Shown here: positions 15,703 through 23,782 of the stretch, in pieces
Position numbering within the stretch: position 1 is the stretch's first letter
Layout of the letters: each line of letters opens with the position of its first letter
Source: Acidobacteriota bacterium
GTDB taxonomy: Bacteria > Acidobacteriota > UBA6911
Assembly (NCBI GenBank): GCA_012729555.1
Contig: JAAYCX010000030.1
Coordinates: 1-36,706 of the forward strand
Direction of reading: 5' to 3'
Length of the DNA stretch: 36,706 bases
Position numbers and translations under genes: made by a program
Notes under the pieces: model-generated
What the model was told of the DNA's origin: nothing
Database searches by the model: none
What the model saw: only the letters and a program-made list of their open reading frames with translations

Positions 15703-18060
15703 ATGAAAGCTCCCGTATTCGGCTCCGGCGCACTCGATCTCATAGGCAACACTCCGCTTGTCCGGCTCCGGCGCCTCAGCCCCAACCCGGAGGTCGAAAT
15801 CTGGGCCAAGCTCGAAAACGCCAACCCGGGGGGCTCCATCAAGGACCGGATCGCCCGGTCGATGATCGAGGCGGCGGAAGCTTCGGGCGAACTGGGCCGC
15901 GACAAGACCATCCTGGAAGCCACCAGCGGAAACACGGGGATCGGGCTCGCCCTGGTGGGCGGGGTGAAGGGGTACAAGGTTCTCCTCGCGATGAGCGAGG
16001 GGGTCAGCCAGGAGCGCTGCCAGATCCTCTCGGCCCTGGGAGCCGAATTCCTCAAGACCCCGGCCCGGCTCGGCACCGACGGCGCCATCGAGGCCGTCTA
16101 TCGCCTGAACCGCCGGGAGCCGGGCAGGTACTTCATTCCCGACCAGTACAACAACCCGGCCAACCCGCTGGCGCACTATAACGGCACGGCGGTGGAGGTC
16201 TGGGAGCAGACCGGGGGGACCATCACCCACCTGGTCGCCTCCATCGGGACCTCGGGCACCCTCATGGGAATGGGCCGGCGGCTCAGGGAGTACAACCCCG
16301 CGGTCCGCATCATCGGCGTGGAGCCCTACCTGGGACACAAGATCCAGGGCCTCAAGAACATGAAGGAGGCCTACCGGCCGGGGATCTTCGACCGGAAGCT
16401 GCTCGACGCCAAGGTCAACATCAAGGACGACGACGCCTTCGCGGCCGCCCGGCGGCTGGCGCGGGAGGAGGGCCTGTTCGTGGGGATGAGCGCGGGGGCC
16501 GCCTGCCACGTGGCCCTCGAAACGGCCAGGGAACTCCAGCGCGGGGTCATCGTCGTCATCCTCCCGGACGGGGGAGACCGCTATCTCAGCACCTCCCTCT
16601 TCCACTCCTCCGTCCCCGTCGCGCGCCGGGAGCCCAAGCTGGAGCTGTACGACACGCTCTCGCGCGCCCAGCGCCAGTTCCAGCCGCTCGAACCGGGGAA
16701 GGTGTCGATCTATTCCTGCGGGCCCACGGTGAACGCCGCGCCCACCCTTGGGGTGTTGCGCCGCGTGATGGTGGCCGACCTGCTGCGGCGGGTCCTGGAG
16801 TATTGCGGCTTCGAGGTCCGGCACGTGATGAACATCACCGACCTCGACGACAACACGATCCGGGAATCGATCAGGCAGGGGATTGGCCTCCGCGAGCTGA
16901 CCGACCGCCACACGGCGGAATTCATGGAGTGCCTGGACCGGCTGGGGGTCAGGCACGCGTGGAAATACCCCCGGACCACCGAGCACGTCGACGACATGGT
17001 CGGACTGGCGCGGGAGCTGGTCGCCGCGGGGTACGCCTACGAGCGGCTCCGCAGCGTCTATTTCGACATCAGCCGGTTTCCGAAATACGGCGCGCTGAGC
17101 GGGCTCGATTTTTCCAAGATCAGGGTCGGCGCCACCGTGGACCTGGACGAATACGACAAGGAGAATCCCAGGGATTTCACCCTGTTCAAGCGGGCCACCC
17201 TGGCCGAGATGGCGCACGACATCTTCTACGAGACCGACTGGGGCAACGTCCGCCCCAGCTGGCACGTCCAGTGCGCGGCCATGAGCCGGCGCTACCTGGG
17301 CGAGGAGTTCGATATCCACACCAGCGGCAGCGACATCCTCTTCCCCCACAACGAGAACGAGATCGCCCAGTGCGAGGCGCTCCACGGCAGGGGCCCGGCG
17401 CGTTACTGGGTGCACTCGGGCCTGGTGCTGGCCGGGGGAAAGAAGATGTCCCGGTCGGCCGGCAACGCGGTGACGCTCGAGGACCTCATGCGCTCGGGGT
17501 ATTCCGCGCGGGAGGTCCGCTACCTTCTCCTGTCGGCCCACTACCGCCAGCCGCTCGCCTATTCCGAGGGGGGCCTCGAGGCCGCCCGCGCGGCGCTCGG
17601 GCGGATCGACACCTTCGTCGCCCGGCTCAGGATCTGTTCCGGCAAAGGGTCGGGTGATTCCATCCGGGGCGCCGTCGATGAGATGACGGCCTCGTTCGAG
17701 GCTGCCATGGAAGCCGATCTCAACGTCCCCAGGGCCCTGGGGGCCCTGTTCCTCCTTATCCGGCGGGCGAACCCTCTCCTGGCGGACCGGAGCCTGTCGC
17801 GCAGGGATGCCGACCTGGCGCTCGCGGCGCTGGAGAAAATCAACTCGGTGCTGGGATTCGTGGACCTGAACCCTGCGGAAGCCGAAGCGGCGGATCCCGA
17901 GGTGGAGGCCCTGATCTCCCTGCGCGAGGAGGCGAGGGAAAGAAAGGATTACGCGGAAGCGGACCGCATCCGCGAGGAGCTGAAAGGGCGCAGCATCGTC
18001 CTGGAGGACACGCCCTACGGAACGATTCACTGGACGGACCCCCGCCCGGCCAGGGGCTGA
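15703..18060 (+). CDS. Cysteine synthase fused to a cysteinyl-tRNA synthetase-like domain
   Basis: A 785-residue two-domain protein. Residues 1-305 are a PLP-dependent cysteine synthase: NPGGSIKDR with PLP lysine K47, SGNTG (75-79) and a phosphate-binding GTSGT (182-186). Residues about 318-785 are a CysRS: zinc ligands C339, C524, H549 and E553, the NITDLDD block, KMSRS (581-585) and the C-terminal helical domain. Where CysRS has HIGH, nine residues after the first zinc Cys, this protein has TLGV (348-351), so both histidines are missing. Chemically one chain could make cysteine and pass it to its tRNA, but loss of HIGH questions adenylation. No clear Shine-Dalgarno precedes the ATG. Both domains look otherwise intact. 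Confidence 0.9.
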   Translation: MKAPVFGSGALDLIGNTPLVRLRRLSPNPEVEIWAKLENANPGGSIKDRIARSMIEAAEASGELGRDKTILEATSGNTGIGLALVGGVKGYKVLLAMSEGVSQERCQILSALGAEFLKTPARLGTDGAIEAVYRLNRREPGRYFIPDQYNNPANPLAHYNGTAVEVWEQTGGTITHLVASIGTSGTLMGMGRRLREYNPAVRIIGVEPYLGHKIQGLKNMKEAYRPGIFDRKLLDAKVNIKDDDAFAAARRLAREEGLFVGMSAGAACHVALETARELQRGVIVVILPDGGDRYLSTSLFHSSVPVARREPKLELYDTLSRAQRQFQPLEPGKVSIYSCGPTVNAAPTLGVLRRVMVADLLRRVLEYCGFEVRHVMNITDLDDNTIRESIRQGIGLRELTDRHTAEFMECLDRLGVRHAWKYPRTTEHVDDMVGLARELVAAGYAYERLRSVYFDISRFPKYGALSGLDFSKIRVGATVDLDEYDKENPRDFTLFKRATLAEMAHDIFYETDWGNVRPSWHVQCAAMSRRYLGEEFDIHTSGSDILFPHNENEIAQCEALHGRGPARYWVHSGLVLAGGKKMSRSAGNAVTLEDLMRSGYSAREVRYLLLSAHYRQPLAYSEGGLEAARAALGRIDTFVARLRICSGKGSGDSIRGAVDEMTASFEAAMEADLNVPRALGALFLLIRRANPLLADRSLSRRDADLALAALEKINSVLGFVDLNPAEAEAADPEVEALISLREEARERKDYAEADRIREELKGRSIVLEDTPYGTIHWTDPRPARG

Positions 18061-18117
18061 ACACGGAGGTTCCGCTCAGGATACCGGGCTCACGGCCCGG
18101 GGCTAATTGCCGATGCT

Positions 18118-18303
18118 TCAACCCCCGCTCGGGGCGCAATTCGGGGCGCCGCCGGCCGAAACCGAGGCAAAGCTCGAAACCCGGTCTTCCAGCCTGCCGC
18201 TCCCGCATCGGGGGCATCGGATCTCTTCCTCCTCCCCGGCCTTGAGCACCAGTTTCTCGAATTCCGCCCCGCAGTCGAGGCACGCATATTCATAGAGCGG
18301 CAT
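18118..18303 (-). CDS. FmdB-type zinc ribbon protein
   Basis: A 61-residue protein starting MPLYEYACLDCG, with a second CX2C (CPRCG), the signature of the FmdB/CxxC_CxxC_SSSS zinc ribbon family. The Ser/Gly/Ala-rich tail (SSFASVSAGG) is typical. Function is poorly known; regulatory roles have been proposed from the founding FmdB protein. The ATG at 18303 has a GGAGG site; the longer frame to 18363 does not. It is convergent with the cysteine fusion gene. Confidence 0.85.
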   Translation of the reverse strand: MPLYEYACLDCGAEFEKLVLKAGEEEEIRCPRCGSGRLEDRVSSFASVSAGGAPNCAPSGG

Positions 18304-18321
18304 GACATATCCTCCGCCCCT

Positions 18322-18350
18322 TTCATAAGACTCCCCCCGGACCGGGGCAA
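18322..18350 (-). promoter_or_regulatory. Promoter of the FmdB-type gene with a palindrome in the spacer
   Basis: TTGCCC (18350-18345), a 17-bp spacer and TATGAA (18327-18322) are found on the minus strand. A perfect inverted repeat CCCCGG-A-CCGGGG (18335-18347) overlaps the -35 and spacer and could be an operator. Confidence 0.4.
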
Positions 18351-18382
18351 CCCCCCCCTGCATTTTCCTGAACCGCCGTTGC

Positions 18383-18411
18383 TGGATGTCGGGCCGGTCC
18401 GGGAGTATGAT
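18383..18411 (+). promoter_or_regulatory. Promoter of the Cache sensor gene
   Basis: TGGATG (18383-18388), a 17-bp spacer and TATGAT (18406-18411, five of six consensus) are found. Start near 18418 gives a leader of about 120 nt before 18538. Confidence 0.45.
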
Positions 18412-18537
18412 ATAGGCAAAGGCTTCGCATTCTCAGGGGCGCTGCAGGCAGGCGCATCCGCCTTTTCCGGCACCTCCTATCGGCGGCACCCTCGTTGGCT
18501 CATGGATGTTTAAGATTTTCTTCGGGAGGAGGAATCT

Positions 18538-19638
18538 ATGCGACCCACCATGACCGATTGGAAGTTCAACCTTGATTTCCGCATGCTGTCGATCCTGCTG
18601 CTGATCGCCATCATCACCTTTCTGCTGGGGACGTGGTGGCTCGTCAGCGGTTACCGCACGTCTTCGATCGAAGCTCACGGCCGCCATCTGGCGGAGGAGG
18701 CCGATGTGGCCTTCGAATACCTGGAAAACTTCCTGGGGAACCAGATCGTCGAGATCGCCGCTGTTACCGAAACCCCGGTGCTGCGCAGCGCGGTGGAGCA
18801 GAGCAACCGCGAGCTCCAGTCCGACGTCAACGGGGCCGTCAGAAGAACCTCCGCCATAGAGGCGCGCTGGAAGGACCTGGACTACCAGGCTCCGGAGTTG
18901 AAAGCGGTTCTCGACAACCCTGCGGCCGATTTCCTGCGGCGCTACATGAATGTCCGCACGGCGTACCGGGAAATCATCGTCACCGACCTGGCGGGGAGGA
19001 CCGTCGCCGCCTCGGGGAAGACGACCAATTACGGGCAGAGCGGAGACCCCTGGTGGAAGGGGGCCTACGCCGACGGCCAGAAGGGGGGGGTGTATATCGG
19101 GGACATGCACTTTGACGAAAGCGCGGGCGTCTGGTGCCTCGATATCGCGGAGCCCTTCACCGATTCCAAGGGGGGGGTCTCGGGCGTCATCAAGGTGGTC
19201 CTGGCCGCCGACGAGATTCATTCGATCGTGGCCTCGGTGCAGGCGGGCTTCGGGGGCGCCGCCGCCCTCCTGAGGCTGGACGGGAGCGTCATCTCGTCCC
19301 CGGGCTACAGTTACGATGACCGCCGCCCCTACCCGGACATGGCCGACATCGCCAAGGCGAGGGAATTCGGGCAGAGGTTCGTAATCACCCGGGAGAAGCC
19401 GCGCTCCGTCATAGGGATGAACGCGCGCAGCTTCATGGAGCTTTCCCCGAACCTGCGCTGGGTGCTGGCCATTTCGAGCCCGGTGGAGGGCATCGTCGCG
19501 CCCTTCACGCGGCTCCTGCGCAATGTGGTGATCCTCATGCTCGGCATCGTTCTCCTGGCGGTGCTGGTCACGTTGCTGATGTCGCGGTCGGAAACGCGGA
19601 AGGTCCTGCCGGACGATCCGCATTTCGAAAACCTGTGA
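18538..19638 (+). CDS. Membrane protein with periplasmic Cache sensor domain and no output domain
   Basis: A 366-residue protein with one transmembrane helix at about 16-38, a large periplasmic part and a second helix at about 326-347, then only about 19 cytoplasmic residues. The periplasmic part has the dCache pattern of chemoreceptors and sensor kinases: YREIIVTDLAGRTVAASGKT, DPWWKGAY, then GVYIGDMHFDESAGVWCLDIAEP and GVIKVVL. No HAMP, kinase, GGDEF or methyl-accepting domain follows, and the frame ends in an ordinary stop. The signal may pass to a separate protein; the next gene is an ECF sigma. GGAGG lies 8 bp before the ATG. Confidence 0.82.
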   Translation: MRPTMTDWKFNLDFRMLSILLLIAIITFLLGTWWLVSGYRTSSIEAHGRHLAEEADVAFEYLENFLGNQIVEIAAVTETPVLRSAVEQSNRELQSDVNGAVRRTSAIEARWKDLDYQAPELKAVLDNPAADFLRRYMNVRTAYREIIVTDLAGRTVAASGKTTNYGQSGDPWWKGAYADGQKGGVYIGDMHFDESAGVWCLDIAEPFTDSKGGVSGVIKVVLAADEIHSIVASVQAGFGGAAALLRLDGSVISSPGYSYDDRRPYPDMADIAKAREFGQRFVITREKPRSVIGMNARSFMELSPNLRWVLAISSPVEGIVAPFTRLLRNVVILMLGIVLLAVLVTLLMSRSETRKVLPDDPHFENL

Positions 19639-19854
19639 GGAGACGTTCTCCCCGCGGGGCTCTTTTCCCGCCCGGGCCGGCCCGGTACCCCCCCCACCGT
19701 GCCGGCGTCCCGGTTCGTGGATGATTTGCCCTTCCCGGGCCGGCGAATCCTGCCAAGTTCTCTGCCGTCACCTTCGGCGCGCCCCGTTGCGCCATGATCC
19801 GGGAGATTTTTTGAATAAAGGGTTCCGCCGGCGGTAATAGGGGATAAAAAGGAG

Positions 19855-20415
19855 ATGGCAGGATTGGACGACACCCAGTTGATGATGGCGGTCAAGCTCG
19901 GGGATGCGGCGGCCTTCAAGGACCTCGTCGAGCGGAACAGGCGCAGGGCGTATTTTGCGGCCCTCAGGCTCGTGGGGAATCGCGATGACGCCTACGACCT
20001 GTCCCAGGAAGCCTTTATCCGCGTCTATCGGGCCCGGCAGCGCTACGACGCGAATTCCCCGTTTCATGCATGGTTTCATGCCATCATCCGCAACCTCGCC
20101 CGGAACCACATCCGGAAGCGCTCCGTCCGCCGGCAGCATGCGGCGGAAACCCGGCACTCATACGCGTCCCGAACCGTGGCACTCGATTCGCCCGAAGGCG
20201 CCATGGTCCTGGGCGAGGCGAAGGAGGCGATCTGGGCCGCCATCGAAAGGCTGTCGGCCGACCACCGGGAGATCATCGTCCTCCGCCATTTCGAGGACAA
20301 GACCTACGAGGAGATCGCCGGAATCCTCGGGATCGCCGTGGGCAGCGTGATGTCGCGCCTGTACTACGCGCGCAAGAGGCTCCGGGATCTTCTGGGGGGA
20401 GAGCATGAGGGATGA
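19855..20415 (+). CDS. ECF RNA polymerase sigma factor (RpoE-like)
   Basis: A 186-residue group 4 sigma factor. Region 2 reads DDAYDLSQEAFIRVYRARQRYD and region 4 reads LSADHREIIVLRHFEDKTYEEIAGILGIAVGSVMSRLYYARKRLR. It overlaps the next gene (a two-helix membrane protein) by 11 bp, the normal setting for a sigma and its partner. The start is uncertain: AAGGAG abuts the ATG at 19855 with no spacing, so the in-frame TTG at 19864, about 9 bp after the site, may be the true start. The 216-bp gap upstream holds only weak promoter-like matches. Confidence 0.88.
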   Translation: MAGLDDTQLMMAVKLGDAAAFKDLVERNRRRAYFAALRLVGNRDDAYDLSQEAFIRVYRARQRYDANSPFHAWFHAIIRNLARNHIRKRSVRRQHAAETRHSYASRTVALDSPEGAMVLGEAKEAIWAAIERLSADHREIIVLRHFEDKTYEEIAGILGIAVGSVMSRLYYARKRLRDLLGGEHEG

Positions 20416-20854
20416 AGAAATCCAGCGGTTGATGATGAAGATGGTCGACGGGATCGCCTCCCCGGAGGAGGAGAGGGCGATGGCCGAAGCGATCCGGGGG
20501 GACGAGCGGTGGGGGGCCGAGTTGCGCGCCTTCCGGAAGATCCGCGAAGTGACGGAGACGATGCGGCTGGAGGACCTGCCGGACAGCCGCTGGGACCGCT
20601 ACTGGGAGGATATCTACCGCCGGACGGAACGGGCGCTCGGGTGGGTCCTGCTTTCGGTCGGGCTCATGGCCGTGCTCGGTTACGCGGCCTGGGAGGCGCT
20701 TTCGGGCTTCTTCGCGGATCCCGGCGTGAGCGGAATCCTGAAAATCGGGATCTCGCTGGCGCTGTCCGGCGGGATCATCCTGCTGGTCTCGATTGTGCGC
20801 GAGCGGCTGTTTGCGAGAAAACACGAGAGATACGAGAGAGAGGTGGAGCGATGA
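20405..20854 (+). CDS. Putative anti-sigma factor, two-helix membrane protein
   Basis: A 149-residue protein with an acidic, helical N-terminal 75 residues and two transmembrane helices (about 78-98 and 112-131), ending in a basic cytoplasmic tail. The N-terminal region resembles the compact sigma-binding helices of small anti-sigma factors, but it has no Cys and so no zinc-binding motif. The assignment rests on its position: it overlaps the ECF sigma gene by 11 bp and the YbjQ gene by 4 bp. It could instead be an unrelated membrane protein. Confidence 0.6.
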   Translation: MRDEEIQRLMMKMVDGIASPEEERAMAEAIRGDERWGAELRAFRKIREVTETMRLEDLPDSRWDRYWEDIYRRTERALGWVLLSVGLMAVLGYAAWEALSGFFADPGVSGILKIGISLALSGGIILLVSIVRERLFARKHERYEREVER

Positions 20855-21165
20855 TCATGGTCAGCTGCGACGAGATTCCCGGAAAGCGCATCATCATGAC
20901 CCTGGGGCTGGTTCGGGGAAATACGATCCGGGCGCGCCACATCGGGCGGGATCTCATGGCGGGGTTGCGCGGCATCGTGGGCGGCGAGATCACCGACTAC
21001 ACCAAGATGATCGCCGAGGCGCGCGAACAGGCCCTGGACCGTATGGCGGCGGAGGCGGAAAAACTGGGCGCCAACGGCATCGTGGCCGTCCGCTTCGGGA
21101 CCGCCGAGATGATGGCGTCGGCTGCGGAGATCCTGGCCTACGGAACGGCCGTCGTTTACGAATAG
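20851..21165 (+). CDS. YbjQ/UPF0145 family protein
   Basis: A 104-residue protein with the features of the YbjQ family: GKRIIMTLGLVRGNTIRAR near the N-terminus, an ITDYTKMIAEAREQAL helix, and a C-terminal LGANGIVAVRFGTAEM with AYGTAVV. The length is typical (103-107). The family forms ring-like pentamers and has no settled function, although metal-related roles have been suggested. The ATG overlaps the stop of the putative anti-sigma gene, so the three genes form one operon. Confidence 0.87.
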   Translation: MIMVSCDEIPGKRIIMTLGLVRGNTIRARHIGRDLMAGLRGIVGGEITDYTKMIAEAREQALDRMAAEAEKLGANGIVAVRFGTAEMMASAAEILAYGTAVVYE

Positions 21166-21348
21166 CGAGACCCGCTTCGCGTCTGGGGAATTTTCCCGGA
21201 CACCTCACCCCACGGAATCCCGATCAGGCGGAAACGGCGCTGCGCGGCCCGCGGGGCCCGCGGAAAGGGGATTTTGTGCCCGGCCCGCGATACCAGGAGA
21301 TGCCGGGCAATGCGTCCCGCCCGCGGACCCGAATTCAGGAAAGGATAC

Positions 21349-21996
21349 ATGATGACGCAGGAATGGACCGAGTCTCTTCCGGAGCGCTCCCGGCCGCCGG
21401 AGGTGGCAAACCCGGGCGCGTGCGGAGGGGAAGGAGTTTCGGACGAGCAGCTGGTGAGACGGAGCCTCGAGGGGGAAGAGGACGCGTTCCGGAGCCTGTA
21501 TGAAAGATACCGCCGCCCGGTTTACGGCGCCGTGCGGAGGATTCTGGGAGATCCCGAGGACTCGCGGGATGCGACGCAGGAGATCTTTCTTGCCGTGTAC
21601 CGTTCCCTGGCGCAGTGGAACCCGGAAAAGGCCCGGTTCGGGTGCTGGATCCGCAGGGTCGCGACCAACCGGGCCATCGATCACTGGCGCTGCCGCCGAC
21701 GCGGGATCGACCTGCTGTTCGGGGAAACGCCCGGCCCGGCAGGGAACGTCGCCCGACCCTGCCCGGCCGGGATGCGTCCGGCCGAAAAGATGGTGGAATT
21801 CAGGGAGCGCGCCCTGGAGGTGCGGCGCTTTCTCGAGCGTTTGCCGCAACCGCAGGGAAGGTTTGTCGTATTACGATATTGCGAAGGGTTGAAGCTGCGC
21901 GAAATCGCCGAAAGGGAAGGGTGCAGGCTGGGGACCGTGAAAAGCACCCTTCACCGGGTGACGCGGGAGATGCGGCGCAAACTGAAGCGCGCCTAG
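21349..21996 (+). CDS. ECF RNA polymerase sigma factor
   Basis: A 215-residue group 4 sigma factor. Region 2 is clear (DEQLVRRSLEGEEDAFRSLY, DSRDATQEIFLAVYRSL, FGCWIRRVATNRAIDHWR). Region 4 is LPQPQGRFVVLRYCEGLKLREIAEREGCRLGTVKSTLHRV. The ATG at 21349 (or the adjacent 21352) follows an AGGAAAGGA stretch; the 25-residue extension upstream is rejected. No anti-sigma is encoded alongside; instead a region-4-only fragment follows after 29 bp. The N-terminal 30 residues are an unusual Pro/Glu-rich lead. Confidence 0.87.
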   Translation: MMTQEWTESLPERSRPPEVANPGACGGEGVSDEQLVRRSLEGEEDAFRSLYERYRRPVYGAVRRILGDPEDSRDATQEIFLAVYRSLAQWNPEKARFGCWIRRVATNRAIDHWRCRRRGIDLLFGETPGPAGNVARPCPAGMRPAEKMVEFRERALEVRRFLERLPQPQGRFVVLRYCEGLKLREIAEREGCRLGTVKSTLHRVTREMRRKLKRA

Positions 21997-22025
21997 CGGG
22001 CGGCACGAGCGCGGAAGGAGGGGGG

Positions 22026-22253
22026 ATGCGGGAAGCCGTTTCGAAATCGGATCGCGAGGACCTGCTCCGGGGGATCCGCGACGAGTTCGGGCGGTGGCCC
22101 GAACTCGAACGGAGGATCTTTTTCAGTGCCCGCTACCGGGGGCAGTCGCCGGAGGCCATCTCCCGCGCCCTGAAAATGGCTCCGGCCGAAGTCTCGGCGG
22201 CGCTCCGGGCATGCGACCGCCGGCTTCACCGGTCGCTGCGGCGCCGTCCCTAG
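22026..22253 (+). CDS. Region-4-only sigma-like protein
   Basis: A 75-residue protein that aligns by eye with sigma region 4: [23 protein letters not shown], then [25 protein letters not shown], a helix-turn-helix followed by a basic helix. There is no region 2, so it cannot act as a complete sigma. AAGGAGGGGGG precedes the ATG. It sits 29 bp after an ECF sigma gene and is probably cotranscribed with it. Its TAG overlaps the stop of the convergent rho gene by 2 bp in CTAG. It could be a decayed duplicate or a small DNA-binding regulator. Confidence 0.65.
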   Translation: MREAVSKSDREDLLRGIRDEFGRWPELERRIFFSARYRGQSPEAISRALKMAPAEVSAALRACDRRLHRSLRRRP

Positions 22254-23587
22254 CCCTTGTTCAGGGAGGTGAGGAACTCCGCGTTGCTGTCGGACTTGCG
22301 GAGCTTGTCGAGCAGCAGGTCCATCGCTTCGTCGATGGAGAGGGGGTTGAGCACCTTCCGCAGGATCCAGATCTTGTTGAGGTCGGTGCCTTCCACCAGC
22401 AGCTCCTCCTTCCGGGTGCCGGACCGGTTGATGTCGATCGCCGGGAAGATGCGCTTGTCCACGAGCTTGCGGTCCAGGATGATCTCCATGTTGCCGGTGC
22501 CCTTGAACTCCTCGAAGATGACGTCGTCCATGCGGCTCCCGGTGTCGATCAGGGCCGTGGCCATGATCGTGAGGCTTCCCCCCTCCTCGATCTTCCGGGC
22601 GGCCCCGAAAAAGCGCTTCGGCTTCTCCAGGGCGTTCGCGTCGACGCCGCCGGAGAGCACCTTGCCGCTCGACGGGATGACGGTGTTGTAGGCGCGGGCC
22701 AGGCGCGTGATGCTGTCGAGCAGGATAACGACGTCCTTCTTGTGCTCCACCAGGCGCTTCGCCTTTTCCATGACGATTTCCGCGACCTGGACGTGGCGCG
22801 AGGCGGGTTCGTCGAAGGTGGAGCTGATCACCTCCCCCTTGACGGAGCGCTCCATGTCGGTGACCTCCTCCGGGCGTTCGTCGATCAGCAGGACGATGAG
22901 GTAGACCTCCGGGTGGTTGGTGCTGATCGAGTTGGCGATGTTCTGCAGCAGCATGGTCTTGCCCGTCCGGGGGGGCGACACGATCAGCCCGCGCTGTCCC
23001 TTGCCGATCGGGGTGAAGATGTCCATCACACGGGCGGAGAGGTTCTCGCGCACCGTTTCCAGCCGGATCCGTTCCTGCGGGTAGAGGGGGGTCAGGTTGT
23101 CGTAGAAGATCCGGTGGCGCGCTTCCTCGGGCGGCTCGAAATTCACCGCGTCCACCTTCACCAGGGCGAGGTAGCGCTCCCCTTCGTTCGGCATGCGGAT
23201 CTGCCCGGAGACGATGTCGCCGGTGCGGAGATCGAATTTCCGGATCTGGGAGGGGGAGATGTAGATGTCGTCGGGGCCCGGCAGATAACTGTAATCGGGG
23301 GAGCGGAGAAACCCGTACCCTTCGGGAAGCACCTCGAGCACCCCTTCGGAGAAGATGAGCCCGTGGTGTTCCGCCTGGGCCTGCAGGACGGCGAAGATGA
23401 GGTCCTGCTTGCTCAGCTTGCCCGCCTCGGCGATCTTGTATTTTTTGGCGATCTTCGCCAGGTCCTTGATGTTCAGGGCCTGCAGCTCGCTGATATGCAG
23501 CTGCTCCCCTTCTTTGTCCAGCGCCTCCTGGATCGGGAGCTTCTTGTCGTCGGCGACGTCCTTGGAACGGGTGTCCTTTTCTGCCAT
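22250..23587 (-). CDS. rho: Transcription termination factor Rho
   Basis: A 445-residue hexameric RNA helicase that ends transcription at Rho-dependent sites. The N-terminal helical domain is followed by the RNA-binding cold-shock-like domain ([21 protein letters not shown] and [14 protein letters not shown]). The ATPase core has a P-loop at about 204-211 (SPPRTGKT), Walker B ([17 protein letters not shown]) and the Q/R-loop region ([15 protein letters not shown]). Length is close to the usual 420. A short hairpin (GGCCTC arms, 23638-23657) lies in its upstream region. The single-copy gene follows the TPR gene on the same strand after 195 bp. Confidence 0.97.
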   Translation of the reverse strand: MAEKDTRSKDVADDKKLPIQEALDKEGEQLHISELQALNIKDLAKIAKKYKIAEAGKLSKQDLIFAVLQAQAEHHGLIFSEGVLEVLPEGYGFLRSPDYSYLPGPDDIYISPSQIRKFDLRTGDIVSGQIRMPNEGERYLALVKVDAVNFEPPEEARHRIFYDNLTPLYPQERIRLETVRENLSARVMDIFTPIGKGQRGLIVSPPRTGKTMLLQNIANSISTNHPEVYLIVLLIDERPEEVTDMERSVKGEVISSTFDEPASRHVQVAEIVMEKAKRLVEHKKDVVILLDSITRLARAYNTVIPSSGKVLSGGVDANALEKPKRFFGAARKIEEGGSLTIMATALIDTGSRMDDVIFEEFKGTGNMEIILDRKLVDKRIFPAIDINRSGTRKEELLVEGTDLNKIWILRKVLNPLSIDEAMDLLLDKLRKSDSNAEFLTSLNKG

Positions 23588-23637
23588 GTTACCCCTGTTT
23601 TATCGATGATATCTTTGCTGGTGCAAGTATCTGTGTG

Positions 23638-23657
23638 GGCCTCGGATGACTGAGGCC
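23638..23657 (-). other. Stem-loop upstream of rho
   Basis: A 6-bp stem (GGCCTC with GAGGCC) with an 8-base loop lies about 50-70 bp before the rho start. Rho genes are often autoregulated through their leaders, so this may be part of such a leader. I found no strong promoter in the gap; TAAACT at 23662-23667 is only a weak -10. Confidence 0.25.
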
Positions 23658-23735
23658 TTCAAGTTTAGAACCGTTTTCTTGAAATTTCCAGAGAATTCCG
23701 GGCGGATGGGGTCATCGTCGGCGGCCGCCCCCCGG

Positions 23736-23755
23736 CGCCGCCGCCCACGGCGGCG
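23736..23755 (-). other. GC-rich stem-loop after the TPR gene
   Basis: An 8-bp perfect stem (CGCCGCCG, loop CCCA, CGGCGGCG) lies just downstream of the TPR gene stop on the minus strand. No T run follows, so it may halt RNA decay or pause polymerase rather than terminate by itself. Confidence 0.35.
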
Positions 23756-23782
23756 GTCCGGAGGAACGGCCTTGCGTTCGGA

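Noticed and set aside
15601-18030. An 809-codon open frame on the minus strand
   Set aside because: Shadow of the cysteine synthase/CysRS fusion gene.
18410-18537. GGCAAA-containing leader before the Cache gene as a GEMM (cyclic dinucleotide) riboswitch
   Set aside because: A GGCAAA is present, but the matching GACGCAAAG block and the tetraloop-receptor pair of GEMM are missing.
19639-19854. GC-rich palindromes (such as CCCCGCGGGG) after the Cache gene as an intrinsic terminator
   Set aside because: The stem has no room for a loop beyond 3 bp, and TCTTTTC is a poor T tract. Nothing else clear is in this gap.
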